A DNA stretch of 64,000 nucleotides from Allostella sp. ATCC 35155 (GTDB taxonomy: Bacteria > Pseudomonadota > Alphaproteobacteria > ATCC43930 > Allostellaceae): positions 3,654,001 through 3,718,000 of the forward strand of contig AP019701.1 in the NCBI GenBank assembly GCA_006738865.1. Reading direction: 5' to 3'. The notes under the pieces are model-generated. The model ran no database searches. It saw only the letters and a list, made by a program, of their open reading frames with translations, and was not told the DNA's origin. The position numbers and the translations under genes were made by a program. This document shows, piece after piece, positions 52,350 to 61,220 of this stretch. Every line of letters starts with the position of its first letter. Within the stretch, counting starts at the first letter, position 1.

Positions 52350-53750
52350 ATGCTGCGCCATGTGCCGGCGCCGCTCGCCGTCACGGACCGCAACCTCGTC
52401 CCGATCGCGACGTCGGCCGCGTGGGACGAGCGCCTCGCACCCGCCGGCGATCCGCGCGACTGGCCGGACGACGTCGTCGCCGGGCTGCTGGGGGCGATCG
52501 CTGCCGGGCGCGACGCCACCTTGCCCCTGCCCTCGCCCATCGACCCGCAGCAGCGGCTGCTGGTTTCGGTGCGTCCCTACCGCCAGGGCCGCCGCCGGCT
52601 GGCGGCGCTGCTGATCGAGCCCGAAGGTGCGGCCGTCGATCCGGCCGCCGAACGCGCGGCCGCGCTGGGCCAGTTGCTCGCCTCGATCGTCCACGAACTG
52701 AACAACCAACTCGCGACGATCCTCGCCCAGACCCAGCTCGTGCGACGCGCGGTGCGCAACCGGTCGCAGCAGGATCGCCTCGACCGCTCGATCGAGGCGG
52801 CCCGCCAGTCCGCCCGCATCGTCACCAACCTCCTCGACCTCGCCCGCCGACGCCCGGTGCGGCGCACGCCGCTGGCGCTGCCCGACATCGCCCGGCGCGC
52901 CGTCGAACTCGTCCGCGGCCGCATCGAGCAGGCGGGCATCGCCTTGTCGACGGACCTTCCGGACGGGCTTCCGGCGGTGGCGGGCGACGCGACCGGGCTC
53001 GGCCAAGTCGTGGTCAACCTCCTGACCAACGCCTGCGACGCGCTGGCCGAGGTGCCGCCGCCGCGTCGCCTGTCCCTGACGCTGCGCCATGATCCCGACA
53101 GCCGGATGCTGGAGCTGCGGGTCGCCGACAACGGGCCTGGAATGCCGCCGGCGGTCCTGCGCCGCATCTTCCAGCCCTTCTTCACCACCAAGCCGGAGGG
53201 CAAGGGAACCGGGCTCGGCCTGTCGCTCTGCGTCACCCAGGTCAAGGAACTGGGCGGCGGCATCACCGCCGCCAACCGGCCGGAGGGCGGGGCGGAGTTC
53301 CTCGTCCGCCTGCCCGAGAGCCTCGCCGGCGAGGCCGCCCGGCTGTCCCCGGCACACCGCCCGGCGGGCGGCGCCGCCATCCTCGTCGTCGACGACGACG
53401 GCGAGTTCGCCCGCTACGTCCAGTCGCTGCTGCGCCGCGACGGGCACGCCGTCGACCTAGCGGCCGACGGGCTCGAGGCGCTGCGCCGCATCGACCGCAG
53501 GCGCTACGACCTCATCGTCAGCGACATCCACATGCCCGGGATGGACGGCACCGAACTCTTCCGTCGCCTCGATACCCAGGATCGCGACGCCGCCGGGCGG
53601 GTCCTCTTCGTCACCGGGGATGTCGCCAACCCGGAACTCGAGCAGTTCTTCCTGCTCGCCGGCCGCCCGGTGATCGCCAAGCCGTTCGACGACGAGCGCT
53701 TCCTCTCGGTGGTGCGGCAGCTGCTGCCGGGCGGCGGCGGGACAGGCTGA
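52350..53750 (+). CDS. Hybrid histidine kinase with C-terminal receiver
   Basis: About 466 residues, no membrane segment or signal, so cytoplasmic. Residues 1-95 form a short PAS-like region (PAPLAVTDRNLVPIAT). The H-box is LASIVHELNNQLATIL with H115, N-box VVNLLTNACDAL near 225, then VADNGPGMPP and GKGTGLGLSLCVTQVKELGG. A receiver (about 343-465) has VVDDDGEF, the phospho-acceptor D392 in IVSDIHMPGMDG and K444 in IAKPF. The HELNNQL box is of the HisKA family that responds to soluble signals. No DNA-binding response regulator is adjacent. ATG 52350 chosen; an upstream ATG at 52272 adds a low-complexity tail. It follows the TAXI operon by about 120 bases and may control it. Confidence 0.9.
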   Translation: MLRHVPAPLAVTDRNLVPIATSAAWDERLAPAGDPRDWPDDVVAGLLGAIAAGRDATLPLPSPIDPQQRLLVSVRPYRQGRRRLAALLIEPEGAAVDPAAERAAALGQLLASIVHELNNQLATILAQTQLVRRAVRNRSQQDRLDRSIEAARQSARIVTNLLDLARRRPVRRTPLALPDIARRAVELVRGRIEQAGIALSTDLPDGLPAVAGDATGLGQVVVNLLTNACDALAEVPPPRRLSLTLRHDPDSRMLELRVADNGPGMPPAVLRRIFQPFFTTKPEGKGTGLGLSLCVTQVKELGGGITAANRPEGGAEFLVRLPESLAGEAARLSPAHRPAGGAAILVVDDDGEFARYVQSLLRRDGHAVDLAADGLEALRRIDRRRYDLIVSDIHMPGMDGTELFRRLDTQDRDAAGRVLFVTGDVANPELEQFFLLAGRPVIAKPFDDERFLSVVRQLLPGGGGTG

Positions 53751-53762
53751 CGCCTGCCCCGC
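53737..53762. terminator. Hairpin across the kinase stop codon
   Basis: GCGGGACAGGC (53737-53747) pairs with GCCTGCCCCGC (53752-53762) with one mismatch and loop TGAC. It spans the TGA and lies between convergent kinase and autotransporter genes. Confidence 0.5.
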
Positions 53763-53781
53763 GCCACCCTGTCGCCGTTCT

Positions 53782-56364
53782 TCAGAAGTTCACGCTCACC
53801 CGGCCGGTGACCGTGTGGCGGGTGTAGCCGTCGTTGCCGCTCTTGAACCCATAGGCGGCACCGATGGTCACCATGTCGTCGATGACCGCCTGGGCGCCGA
53901 GGTTGAAGCCGACCGCATGCTGGTTCTGCGACGGGAGCCCGACGGTCAGCGTGCCCAGCGAGGACGTGGTGCTGGCCAGGCTGAAGGTCGCATCCTCGCC
54001 CTTGTTCAGGAACTCCCGCTCGTACGAGATCTCGCCGAACGGCACGAAGCGGACGTTGCGGTCGCGCAGCTCGTAGGAGATCTGCCAGGCCAGCTTGCCG
54101 ACGAGCGAGTCGAACGAGCCGCCCGGATAGCGGATGTTGCCGCCGGCCGCCCCGTGCTCGGTATAGCCGTCGAAGTCGCCGCGGACGTAGCTGAGGCCGG
54201 CCACCGGTCCGGTCACCAGCCGGCCGGCGACGAAGTTGTAGCCGAGCTGGCCGCCGAGCGTGTGCGAGTAGCCGTCGAAGCTGCCATGGCCGGCAAGGTC
54301 GTAGGGATCCGGCCGGCGGACCTTGTCGAAGTTCTGGAACGTGTAGGCATAGAGGATGTCGGCGAAGAAGCCGCCGACCTCGTAGGAGCCGTAGGCGGCG
54401 AGGCCGACGCCGTCGGAGTCGAACTCCGTCCCGTTGCCGGCCTTGCCGCGGCCGGAGATGTAGGAGGCGGCCACACCGACCTTGAGCCCGCTGCCGAGCG
54501 CCACGTCGCCGCCCACCGTGACGGACGCACCGCGGTAGCTCTGCGACACGGTATGTCCGGTGATCGTCTGGTCGCGCTGGAACACGGAGTAGTCACCGAC
54601 GATCCAGGGGCCGAAGCGACCGGCCGGCGGGGCGAGGGCAACGTCCCCGGCCCGGCGCCGCGCCTGGCGCGACTGGCCAAGCTGCGACATCACGTTCCGT
54701 TCGGTGCCGCGCGCCTGCTGCTTGGTCGCGTCGGCGATCGCGGTCTGCAGCGCCGGCGCCTGCAGGCTCATCGCCTCGTAGTAGAGGGGGTTGACGTAGG
54801 TCGGCAGGGTCAGCTGGTAGACCAGGACCAGGCTGTCGTTCTCCAGCCCGGCATCGTAGGCCGTTCCGGCCGGCTGCCCGTTCGCGTCGAACAGGCCGCC
54901 CGCCATCTGGCCGCTGCGCGTCAGGAAGTCGTTGTCGTTGCCGACGAAGAGGAAATAGTCCTGCGGCGCGCCCTCCTTCAGGACCGGCGCCAGGCCCAGC
55001 GCCTCCCACTTCTCGGACAGGGTGAGGATGTTGGCGGGATTGGTGTTCGTGTTCATGCCGATCCGGCCGAGCTGGGTCGGGTTCAGCATGTTGACGAACT
55101 GGCTGCTCTGGACCGGCGTGATGGTGGGCGAGAGGACGCCCGACGGCGAGACGGGCGTCGTGCCCTGCTCGAAGCCGGTGCCGGCGATGTTGGTGGCACC
55201 CGCGATGTCCACCAGCAGGATGTCCTTGAAGACATGCGGGTTGGTCGTGCCGGTGCCGAGGCCGTTGCCGTCGCGCGAGAGGACGAGGAACTGCTTGTCG
55301 TTGAGGGCCAGGATCTCGCTCTGCGCCGCGGTCCGGTTGGTGGCCGAACCGTCCCCCGCCAGCGTGTATGTGGGAAGCTGCAGCACATAGTGGGCGACCG
55401 GATCGGTCGGCGTGCGCGACCCCGTGATGTCATAGATCATGAGGCGGGTATTGCTGCGCGTCTGCTGGGCCGAGCCGGCGGTGTCCTGAACCGTGGCGCT
55501 CTGCAGCAGGGCGACGAGATGCTTGCCGTCGGGCGTGACGGTCAGTCCCTCGAGCCCCTGGTTGTTGCGCCGTCCGGTGGCCGGAGCGCCATCGGAATTG
55601 AAGTTCACCGCCCCGCCGGCGGTGCGCGGCAGCAGGGCCGGCGGCGGCGTGATCGCGCCCTTCAGATTGCCGGACTTGTCGAAGTAGTAGATGCCGGCCG
55701 CATACTCGTCGCTGACGTAGAAGGAACCGTCGGAGAGGTAGACCAGTCCCTCGGCGTCGAGCGCGATGCGACCGGCACCCTGGCCGGTGGACGGCACCGG
55801 AAACGGCCCGAACCCGCCCTGGCTGCCGGTGCCGGCGGCCGGATCGAGACCGGTGAAGGTCTGCCCGGTGAAATCCTTCAGCACGGTCGTGCCGCGATAG
55901 GTCAGCTCGAGCTGCGACTGCGACGCCAGGCTGGCGGGCAGGGTTGCGGTGCCGGTGTACGGATTGAACGTGAAGTCGAACTGCTGCACGCGGCCGACGA
56001 AATCGGTCTTCAGCGTGTCGCTGTTGTAGCCGCGGTCGGGCAGGCCGAGCAGGATGCCGGAATAGCTGCCGTCGGCACGCTTGCGCCACGCCGACTGATC
56101 GATGGCGAACGACGAGAACGAGCCGAGCGTGTCGCCCAGGGTGTCGCGGGAGGAAGCCGCGACCCGGCCGGCCCCCACGAGGCCCTGGTTGACGAAGACC
56201 TCGCCCTGGAACGTCGTCGTCTCCGCACCGGCCGCCGTGGTGACCTGCGGCGTGGTGAACTGCGCCGCCGCCGGCATGACCAGGGCCGGCACGACCAGGC
56301 CAAGACTGGTTGACGCGAGCAGCATCGCGCGCGCGGCGCGGCCGCCGCGAAGCTTGCGATTCAT
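53782..56364 (-). CDS. Phytase-like esterase domain fused to an autotransporter beta-barrel
   Basis: 860 residues. The signal peptide spans about residues 1-34 (AMLLASTSLGLVVPALVMPAAAQ). The passenger, about 35-560, is an esterase-like-activity-of-phytase domain: FQGEVFVNQGLVGAGRV, YSGILLGLPDRGYNSDTLK, VYLSDGSFYVSDEYAAGIYYFDKSG, QGLEGLTVTPDGKHLVALLQS and FLFVGNDNDFL. A short linker leads to a C-terminal barrel (about 590-860) with WIVGDYSVFQRD, repeated aromatic-ended strands and the terminal VTGRVSVNF ending in Phe. Likely surface-exposed or released phosphoesterase/esterase. ATG 56364 follows GGGGGG; an upstream ATG at 56388 is less likely. Confidence 0.9.
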   Translation of the reverse strand: MNRKLRGGRAARAMLLASTSLGLVVPALVMPAAAQFTTPQVTTAAGAETTTFQGEVFVNQGLVGAGRVAASSRDTLGDTLGSFSSFAIDQSAWRKRADGSYSGILLGLPDRGYNSDTLKTDFVGRVQQFDFTFNPYTGTATLPASLASQSQLELTYRGTTVLKDFTGQTFTGLDPAAGTGSQGGFGPFPVPSTGQGAGRIALDAEGLVYLSDGSFYVSDEYAAGIYYFDKSGNLKGAITPPPALLPRTAGGAVNFNSDGAPATGRRNNQGLEGLTVTPDGKHLVALLQSATVQDTAGSAQQTRSNTRLMIYDITGSRTPTDPVAHYVLQLPTYTLAGDGSATNRTAAQSEILALNDKQFLVLSRDGNGLGTGTTNPHVFKDILLVDIAGATNIAGTGFEQGTTPVSPSGVLSPTITPVQSSQFVNMLNPTQLGRIGMNTNTNPANILTLSEKWEALGLAPVLKEGAPQDYFLFVGNDNDFLTRSGQMAGGLFDANGQPAGTAYDAGLENDSLVLVYQLTLPTYVNPLYYEAMSLQAPALQTAIADATKQQARGTERNVMSQLGQSRQARRRAGDVALAPPAGRFGPWIVGDYSVFQRDQTITGHTVSQSYRGASVTVGGDVALGSGLKVGVAASYISGRGKAGNGTEFDSDGVGLAAYGSYEVGGFFADILYAYTFQNFDKVRRPDPYDLAGHGSFDGYSHTLGGQLGYNFVAGRLVTGPVAGLSYVRGDFDGYTEHGAAGGNIRYPGGSFDSLVGKLAWQISYELRDRNVRFVPFGEISYEREFLNKGEDATFSLASTTSSLGTLTVGLPSQNQHAVGFNLGAQAVIDDMVTIGAAYGFKSGNDGYTRHTVTGRVSVNF

Positions 56365-56529
56365 CGGTACCCCCCAACAAGAAAGCAAATGCGCCGACCG
56401 CCCGCCGACGCCGCGCCACTGTGCGCGACTTCTGTGACGTCCTCATTGCAGGTAGGCGGTAGAACCAAAGCCGGCGGTTGCGCGACTGTCGCAAGGCAAC
56501 AGCCATCGGCTCAGGAGCCAACGATCCTC

Positions 56530-57021
56530 ATGCGCATCCTCCCTGCCCTCGCACTCGCCGCCGCCGCGGTCGCCCTGACCGGCGCTGCCCAGGCCCAGGA
56601 CCGACTTGCCCGTGGCAAGTACCTCGCCGCGATCATGGATTGCGGCGGCTGCCACATGCCGGGCGCGCTGACCGGCAAGCCCGACATGACCCGGATGCTG
56701 GCCGGCGAGTCGATCGGCTTCGAGATCCCGGGGCTCGGCATCTTCTATCCGCCGAACCTGACGTCGGACCCCGATACCGGCCTCGGCAAGTGGAGCCAGG
56801 CCGACATCGTCAAGGCCGTGCGCACCGGCGTCCGGCCCGACGGCCGGGAACTGGCGCCGGCCATGCCGTGGCGCGCCTACGCGGCGCTCAGCGACAGCGA
56901 CGCCCGCGCGCTCGCCGCCTACCTCAAGAGCCTGAAGCCGGTCGCGAACAAGGTGCCGGCGATGGTCGGCACCGGCCAGACGGCCAAGGCGCCGTACATG
57001 ACCGTCGTCGTTCCGAAGTGA
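56530..57021 (+). CDS. Periplasmic monohaem cytochrome c
   Basis: 163 residues. Signal peptide LPALALAAAAVALTGAAQAQ, cleavage near residue 23. The haem site is C38-G-G-C41-H42 (AAIMDCGGCHMPG) and the axial Met is probably M112 in APAMPWRAYAALSDSDARALAAYLKSLKPV, a pattern typical of cytochrome c subunits of membrane dehydrogenases. It lies divergent from the autotransporter gene and convergent with the TonB receptor. No dehydrogenase partner is adjacent. Start at ATG 56530; the reading frame extends upstream but without a signal peptide. Confidence 0.9.
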   Translation: MRILPALALAAAAVALTGAAQAQDRLARGKYLAAIMDCGGCHMPGALTGKPDMTRMLAGESIGFEIPGLGIFYPPNLTSDPDTGLGKWSQADIVKAVRTGVRPDGRELAPAMPWRAYAALSDSDARALAAYLKSLKPVANKVPAMVGTGQTAKAPYMTVVVPK

Positions 57022-57031
57022 GCGGCCGTGT

Positions 57032-57055
57032 CGGAGGGGCGCGAGAGCCCCTCCG
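57032..57055. terminator. Bidirectional hairpin between cytochrome c and the TonB receptor
   Basis: CGGAGGGGC (57032-57040) and GCCCCTCCG (57047-57055), loop GCGAGA, lie between convergent stops at 57021 and 57065. Confidence 0.75.
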
Positions 57056-57064
57056 GCCGGACCG

Positions 57065-59113
57065 TCAGAACCGGTATTCGCCGACCAGCCGCACCTCGCG
57101 GCCCCGCAGGGGCGTCACGTCCTTGAGCGGCGAGACGTGGTTGCGGCCTTCGGCATCGGTGAGGTTGCGTCCCTGCAGCCGCAGCGTCAGCCCGTCCTCC
57201 TCGCCCAGCGGGCGCCAGGCGATGTCGACGTTGACGACCGTATAGCCGCCGGTCTCCGTCTCGCCGGGCGCGGTGCGATCCTGGCGCAGGGCGCCCTGGA
57301 CCTCGCCGCGCAGGGTGAGCTGGCCGAAATCGGCGGTCGATCCGATGGTGTAGGAAATGGGCGGAATGCGCGGCAGCGCCGTCCCCGAGCCGCGGTTCTC
57401 CGCCCAGACGAAGTCGACCTTCCCGTCGAGGGCCAGCGTCCAGCCGTCGCCACGCAGGGCGGTCCAGCCCAGCTCCAGCTCGGCGCCGCGGAAGTCGGCG
57501 TCGGCCTGGCGGTAGCGGACGAGGTCGAGCCCATCCACGGTGCCGCCGGACAGGTCGCCGAAGATGAAGTTGTCGTAGCGGGCGGCGAACAGGTTGATAC
57601 CGCCCGTCACGTCCCCCGACCGGTGGCGCAGCGAGATCTCCGCGTTCCAGGCCGACTCCTTGCGCAGGTTGGGGTCGCCGACCTCGAAGGAACCCGTGGC
57701 GAGATGCGGGCCGTTGGCGAACAGCTCCTCGGCCGTCGGCGCCCGCTCGGTCCGGGACAGCGAGGCGCCGATCTGCCAGCCGCCACCCAGGCGATAGGTG
57801 GCGCCGGCCGAGAGGCTGGCGCCGGTAAAGTCGCGCTCGCGCCCCAGCGCTGCCGCCTCGACCCGGGTCTGCTCGAGACGGGCGCCGGCGGAGAAGGTCC
57901 AGGGACCGGTCTCGTAGCGCTCGACCAGGAAGGCCGCGAAGCTGTCGGTGACGGTCGGCGGCACGAAGGCTTCCTCACCGGCCGCCTTGAAGTCGCGCCG
58001 GCCGCCCTGGATGCCGACGACGCCCTTCAGCCCGCCCAGCGGCGCATGCTCGGCCTCCAGCCGTCCTTCCCAGCTGCGGTTGCGGAAGACCGTCCCCGCC
58101 TCGCCGTTCTCGAGTTCGGTGTGCTTGTAGTCCGCGAAGCCGACCCGGCCGCGCAGCTCGCGGATACCGGAAAGCGGCTCCCGGATGGCGAACTTCGCGT
58201 CGTAGCGCGTCTGCCGCATGTCGATGGCGACACGCTCCTCCTCGTGCTCGTCTTCGTGCGCGTGGTCCTCGTCGTGGTCGTGTTCCTCCTCATGATCATG
58301 GTCATCGTCCTCCGCATGGACATGCCCGCCGGCCGGAATGCCGTAGCGGGTCTGGAAGCGGGAGACCGAGAGGCCGACATAGCCCCAGTCGCCGACATAG
58401 CTGGCCCCGACGGCGCCGCCGCGGGAGCGCACGAAGCTGTTCTCGATGCGGCCCTCCCGGCCGCCCGCCGCATAGTCCGACGCGCTCTGGGCGAATCCCT
58501 CGGCATGCAGGACGAGGTTGCGGCCCAGCGCGGCATCGATGGCGGCGAAGGCGGACGCGTCCCGCGCCGCCGTCCCGTATTCCAGCCGGGCCGTGCCGGC
58601 GACGCCGCCGGCCGGCCGGCGCTCGGGGATGCGCCCGTCGATGAGATTGACGAGGCCGCCGACGGCCGCGCCGCCATAGAGCAGCGTCGCCGGGCCGCGC
58701 AGCACCTCGATCCGCTCGACCCCGGCCATCGGTGCGGCGACAGCATGGTCGGGGCTGACCGTCGATGCGTCGAAGGTATCGAGGCCGTTCTGCAGCACAC
58801 GCACGCGCGGGCCGGACTGGCCGCGGATGACCGGACGGCTGGCGCCGGGCGCATAGCCGGTGGCAGCGACACCAGGCACGCCCGTCAGCGTCTCGCCGAT
58901 GGTCCGGCCGCGGGCGCGGTCGAGCGCCTCGCCTTCCAGGAGCGCCGTGCCCTCGACGATGTCCGACCGCGTCTGGCCGAGCGGCGCCGTCACCATGATC
59001 GATCCGAGATTGACCGCCCCGCCCTCGACCATCTGGGCCGCCGCGGGCCCCGCCGCGGCCATGCCTGCCGCCAGCCAGGCGCTGCCGCGCAGGCCTCCCC
59101 ACCATGTCGCCAT
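57065..59113 (-). CDS. TonB-dependent outer-membrane receptor, ZnuD-like, His-rich loop
   Basis: 682 residues. A signal peptide (about 1-27) is followed by a plug domain: LGSIMVTAPLGQTRSDIVEG, GVAATGYAPGASRPVIRGQSGPRVRVLQNGLDTFDASTVSPDHAVA, VERIEVLRGPATLLYGGAAVGGLVNL. The barrel then ends VRLVGEYRF. Residues 264-290 form an acidic loop with nine histidines (bases about 58232-58324), typical of metal capture. SRTERAPTAEELFANGPHLATGSFEVGDPNL closely resembles the ZnuD family. A perfect TGTTATG-A-CATAACA palindrome 35 bases before the start fits Zur control. I infer zinc import when zinc is scarce. No znuABC is in the window. Confidence 0.92.
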   Translation of the reverse strand: MATWWGGLRGSAWLAAGMAAAGPAAAQMVEGGAVNLGSIMVTAPLGQTRSDIVEGTALLEGEALDRARGRTIGETLTGVPGVAATGYAPGASRPVIRGQSGPRVRVLQNGLDTFDASTVSPDHAVAAPMAGVERIEVLRGPATLLYGGAAVGGLVNLIDGRIPERRPAGGVAGTARLEYGTAARDASAFAAIDAALGRNLVLHAEGFAQSASDYAAGGREGRIENSFVRSRGGAVGASYVGDWGYVGLSVSRFQTRYGIPAGGHVHAEDDDHDHEEEHDHDEDHAHEDEHEEERVAIDMRQTRYDAKFAIREPLSGIRELRGRVGFADYKHTELENGEAGTVFRNRSWEGRLEAEHAPLGGLKGVVGIQGGRRDFKAAGEEAFVPPTVTDSFAAFLVERYETGPWTFSAGARLEQTRVEAAALGRERDFTGASLSAGATYRLGGGWQIGASLSRTERAPTAEELFANGPHLATGSFEVGDPNLRKESAWNAEISLRHRSGDVTGGINLFAARYDNFIFGDLSGGTVDGLDLVRYRQADADFRGAELELGWTALRGDGWTLALDGKVDFVWAENRGSGTALPRIPPISYTIGSTADFGQLTLRGEVQGALRQDRTAPGETETGGYTVVNVDIAWRPLGEEDGLTLRLQGRNLTDAEGRNHVSPLKDVTPLRGREVRLVGEYRF

Positions 59114-59147
59114 CCGAATGCCCCCAACATCTGAGATCCAATTGAGA

Positions 59148-59162
59148 TGTTATGACATAACA
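59148..59162. promoter_or_regulatory. Zur-like operator upstream of the TonB receptor
   Basis: TGTTATG (59148-59154), A, CATAACA (59156-59162) is an exact inverted repeat. It resembles the alphaproteobacterial Zur box core TGTTATA-N-TATAACA, differing at the inner base pair. It stands 35 bases upstream of the receptor ATG in an A/T-rich promoter region. Confidence 0.75.
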
Positions 59163-59250
59163 ATTTGACGATAGCCAAGCCGCGCCGGAACGAATGTCCC
59201 GGGGCGCAGGTTGGCGGGATCAGGAGATCCCCCGCCCTTGGAGAGCTGCC

Positions 59251-60102
59251 TTGGCCTCGACCCTCCCGCCGCAGACACAGCCGATCCAGCCCGGGCTGGA
59301 GTCGGAGATGCGCCCCGCACCCGACTGCAAGCCGCGCTTTCCCGGGGTCGGGCGCCTCGCCGGGCAGGTGGCGCTGATCTCCGGCGGTGACAGCGGCATC
59401 GGCCGCGCCGTCGCCGTCGCGATGGCGCGCGAGGGTGCGTCCATCGCCCTGCTCCATACCGAGCGCGAGCGCGGCGACGCGATCGACACGATCGAGATGA
59501 TCGAGGCGGAAGGCAGCCACGCCATGTCGCTGGCGGGCGATATCGGCGAAGAGGCGTTCTGCAGGCACGCCGTCGCGGCGGCGATCGAGCGCTTCGGGCG
59601 GCTCGACATCCTGGTGAACAACGCCGCCGAACAGCATCCCCAGGACGACCTCGGCGCGATCGACGCCGGGCAGCTCGAGCGGACCTTCCGCACCAACGTC
59701 TTCGGCTATTTCTTCCTGACCAAGGCAGCGCTGCCCCACCTCGGCGAGGGCGCCGCCATCGTCAACACGACCTCCGTCACCGCCTACAAGGGCAGCGGCC
59801 ACCTGATCGACTATGCCGCCACGCGCGGCGCCATCGTCGCCTTCACCCGCTCGCTCGCAGACTCCCTCGTCTCCCGCGGCATCCGCGTGAACGGGGTGGC
59901 GCCGGGCCCGATCTGGACGCCGCTGATCCCCGCCTCGTTCCCGCCCGACCGGGTGGCCGAGCATGGCCGCTCGACGCCGATGAAGCGCCCGGGCCAGCCC
60001 AACGAGGTCGCGTCCTGCTACGTCTTCCTTGCCAGCAAGGACGCCTCCTACATGACCGGACAGATCCTCCACCCCAACGGCGGCACCCCGGTCTCCGGCT
60101 GA
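59251..60102 (+). CDS. Short-chain dehydrogenase/reductase (YghA/YdaD-like)
   Basis: About 283 residues, classical SDR with an N-terminal extension (LPPQTQPIQPGLESEMRPAPD) as in the YghA/general-stress group. Rossmann motif ALISGGDSGIGRAVAVAMAREGA, NNAAEQHP in place of the usual NNAG, catalytic Ser in NTTSVTAYKGS, and Y-ATRG: the normal YxxxK motif reads DYAATRGAI, so the catalytic lysine is Arg. It ends GQILHPNGGTPVSG. TTG 59251 is chosen for its GGAGAG ribosome site and fit to the family; a reading from 59194 is possible. Its stop overlaps the topoisomerase start (TGATG). Confidence 0.88.
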   Translation: MASTLPPQTQPIQPGLESEMRPAPDCKPRFPGVGRLAGQVALISGGDSGIGRAVAVAMAREGASIALLHTERERGDAIDTIEMIEAEGSHAMSLAGDIGEEAFCRHAVAAAIERFGRLDILVNNAAEQHPQDDLGAIDAGQLERTFRTNVFGYFFLTKAALPHLGEGAAIVNTTSVTAYKGSGHLIDYAATRGAIVAFTRSLADSLVSRGIRVNGVAPGPIWTPLIPASFPPDRVAEHGRSTPMKRPGQPNEVASCYVFLASKDASYMTGQILHPNGGTPVSG

Positions 60103-61220
60103 TGCCGCGCGACGGCGACGCCCCGCCTCCGGTCGCCGCGGCGCTGGCGGGCGCCGGCCTCGTCCACAGCTCGGACGAGGAGCCCGGCATACGCCGCCGG
60201 CGTGCCGGGCGCAGCTTCGCCTATTTCGATCCGCAAGGCCGCCGCATCGCCGACGAGGCGACGCTGGCACGCATCCGCGCGCTCGTCATCCCGCCCGCCT
60301 ACCGCGCTGTCTGGATCTGCGCCGACCCCGCGGGACACCTGCAGGCGACCGGCCGCGACATGCGCGGGCGCAAGCAGTACCGCTATCACCCGCGCTGGCG
60401 CGAGGTCCGCGACGCCGCGAAGTTCGGGCGCATGCGGGCCTTCGGCCGCGCCCTGCCGCGCATCCGCAGAGCCGTCGACCGCGACCTCGGCCGCCCTGGC
60501 CTCAGCAAGGAAAAGGTCGTGGCCGCCGTCGTGCGCCTGCTGGAGCGCACGCTCATCCGCGTCGGCAACGACCGCTATGCCGCCGAGAACGGATCCTTCG
60601 GGCTGACCACCCTGCGCAAGCGGCACGCCGCCGTCGCCGCGGGCCGCATCCGGCTGGAGTTCCGCGGCAAGGGTGGCCGCCCGATCGCCGCCGAGTTCGG
60701 CGACCGGCGCATCGCCCGGCTCGTCGCCGCGTGCCGCGAACTGCCGGGGCAGCGTCTCTTCCAGTATCTCGGCGCCGACGGGGACCGGCATGCCGTCGGC
60801 TCCGAGGACGTCAATGCCTACCTGAAGGCCGTGACCGGCGACGACTTCTCGGCCAAGGATTTCCGCACCTGGGCCGCCACCCTGCTCGCCGCCTGCCACC
60901 TCGCGGCCGAGCCGCAGGCGGAGACGGACACCGATGCGCGGCGCGCGGTCGTCGAGTGCGTCCGCACCGTCGCGGCCCGGCTCGCCAACACGCCGGCGGT
61001 CTGCCGTCGCTGCTACATCCATCCGGGCATCCTCGACGCCTACGCGGCCGGCCGTCTGCCGCGCGACAGGCCCGACGAGACGGCGATGCTGCGGCTGCTG
61101 GATCGCCTCGAACGGACTGCCCCGGCGGGAGGGCGCCCGCCGCGGCGCCGGAACGTCCGCGGCCCGGCCCGCGTTGGAGCGGGACCCAAGCCTGCCGGAG
61201 CTCGCCCCCCATGTCCCTGA
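60102..61220 (+). CDS. DNA topoisomerase IB (poxvirus-type)
   Basis: 372 residues. N-terminal DNA-binding part: GIRRRRAGRSFAYFDPQGRRI, LVIPPAYRAVWICADP, LQATGRDMRGRKQYRYHPRWREVRDAAKF. Catalytic part: LIRVGNDRYAAENGSFGLTTLRKRH, LFQYLG, DFSAKDFRTWAATLLA and CRRCYIHPGILDAY, with Y305 the likely nucleophile. It relaxes supercoils through a 3'-phosphotyrosyl link. A basic/proline-rich tail of about 45 residues follows residue 327. Start overlaps the SDR stop and its end overlaps the OmpA gene by 10 bases. Confidence 0.93.
   Translation: MPRDGDAPPPVAAALAGAGLVHSSDEEPGIRRRRAGRSFAYFDPQGRRIADEATLARIRALVIPPAYRAVWICADPAGHLQATGRDMRGRKQYRYHPRWREVRDAAKFGRMRAFGRALPRIRRAVDRDLGRPGLSKEKVVAAVVRLLERTLIRVGNDRYAAENGSFGLTTLRKRHAAVAAGRIRLEFRGKGGRPIAAEFGDRRIARLVAACRELPGQRLFQYLGADGDRHAVGSEDVNAYLKAVTGDDFSAKDFRTWAATLLAACHLAAEPQAETDTDARRAVVECVRTVAARLANTPAVCRRCYIHPGILDAYAAGRLPRDRPDETAMLRLLDRLERTAPAGGRPPRRRNVRGPARVGAGPKPAGARPPCP

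Noticed and set aside
53815-56313. An 832-codon open frame on the + strand opposite the autotransporter
   Set aside because: No recognisable domain, no ribosome site and antisense to a gene with clear signal peptide and barrel.
58232-58324. Tandem repeat-like stretch in the TonB receptor gene considered as a microsatellite
   Set aside because: It encodes the His/Asp/Glu loop in frame and fits a metal-binding function, so it is explained by the protein.
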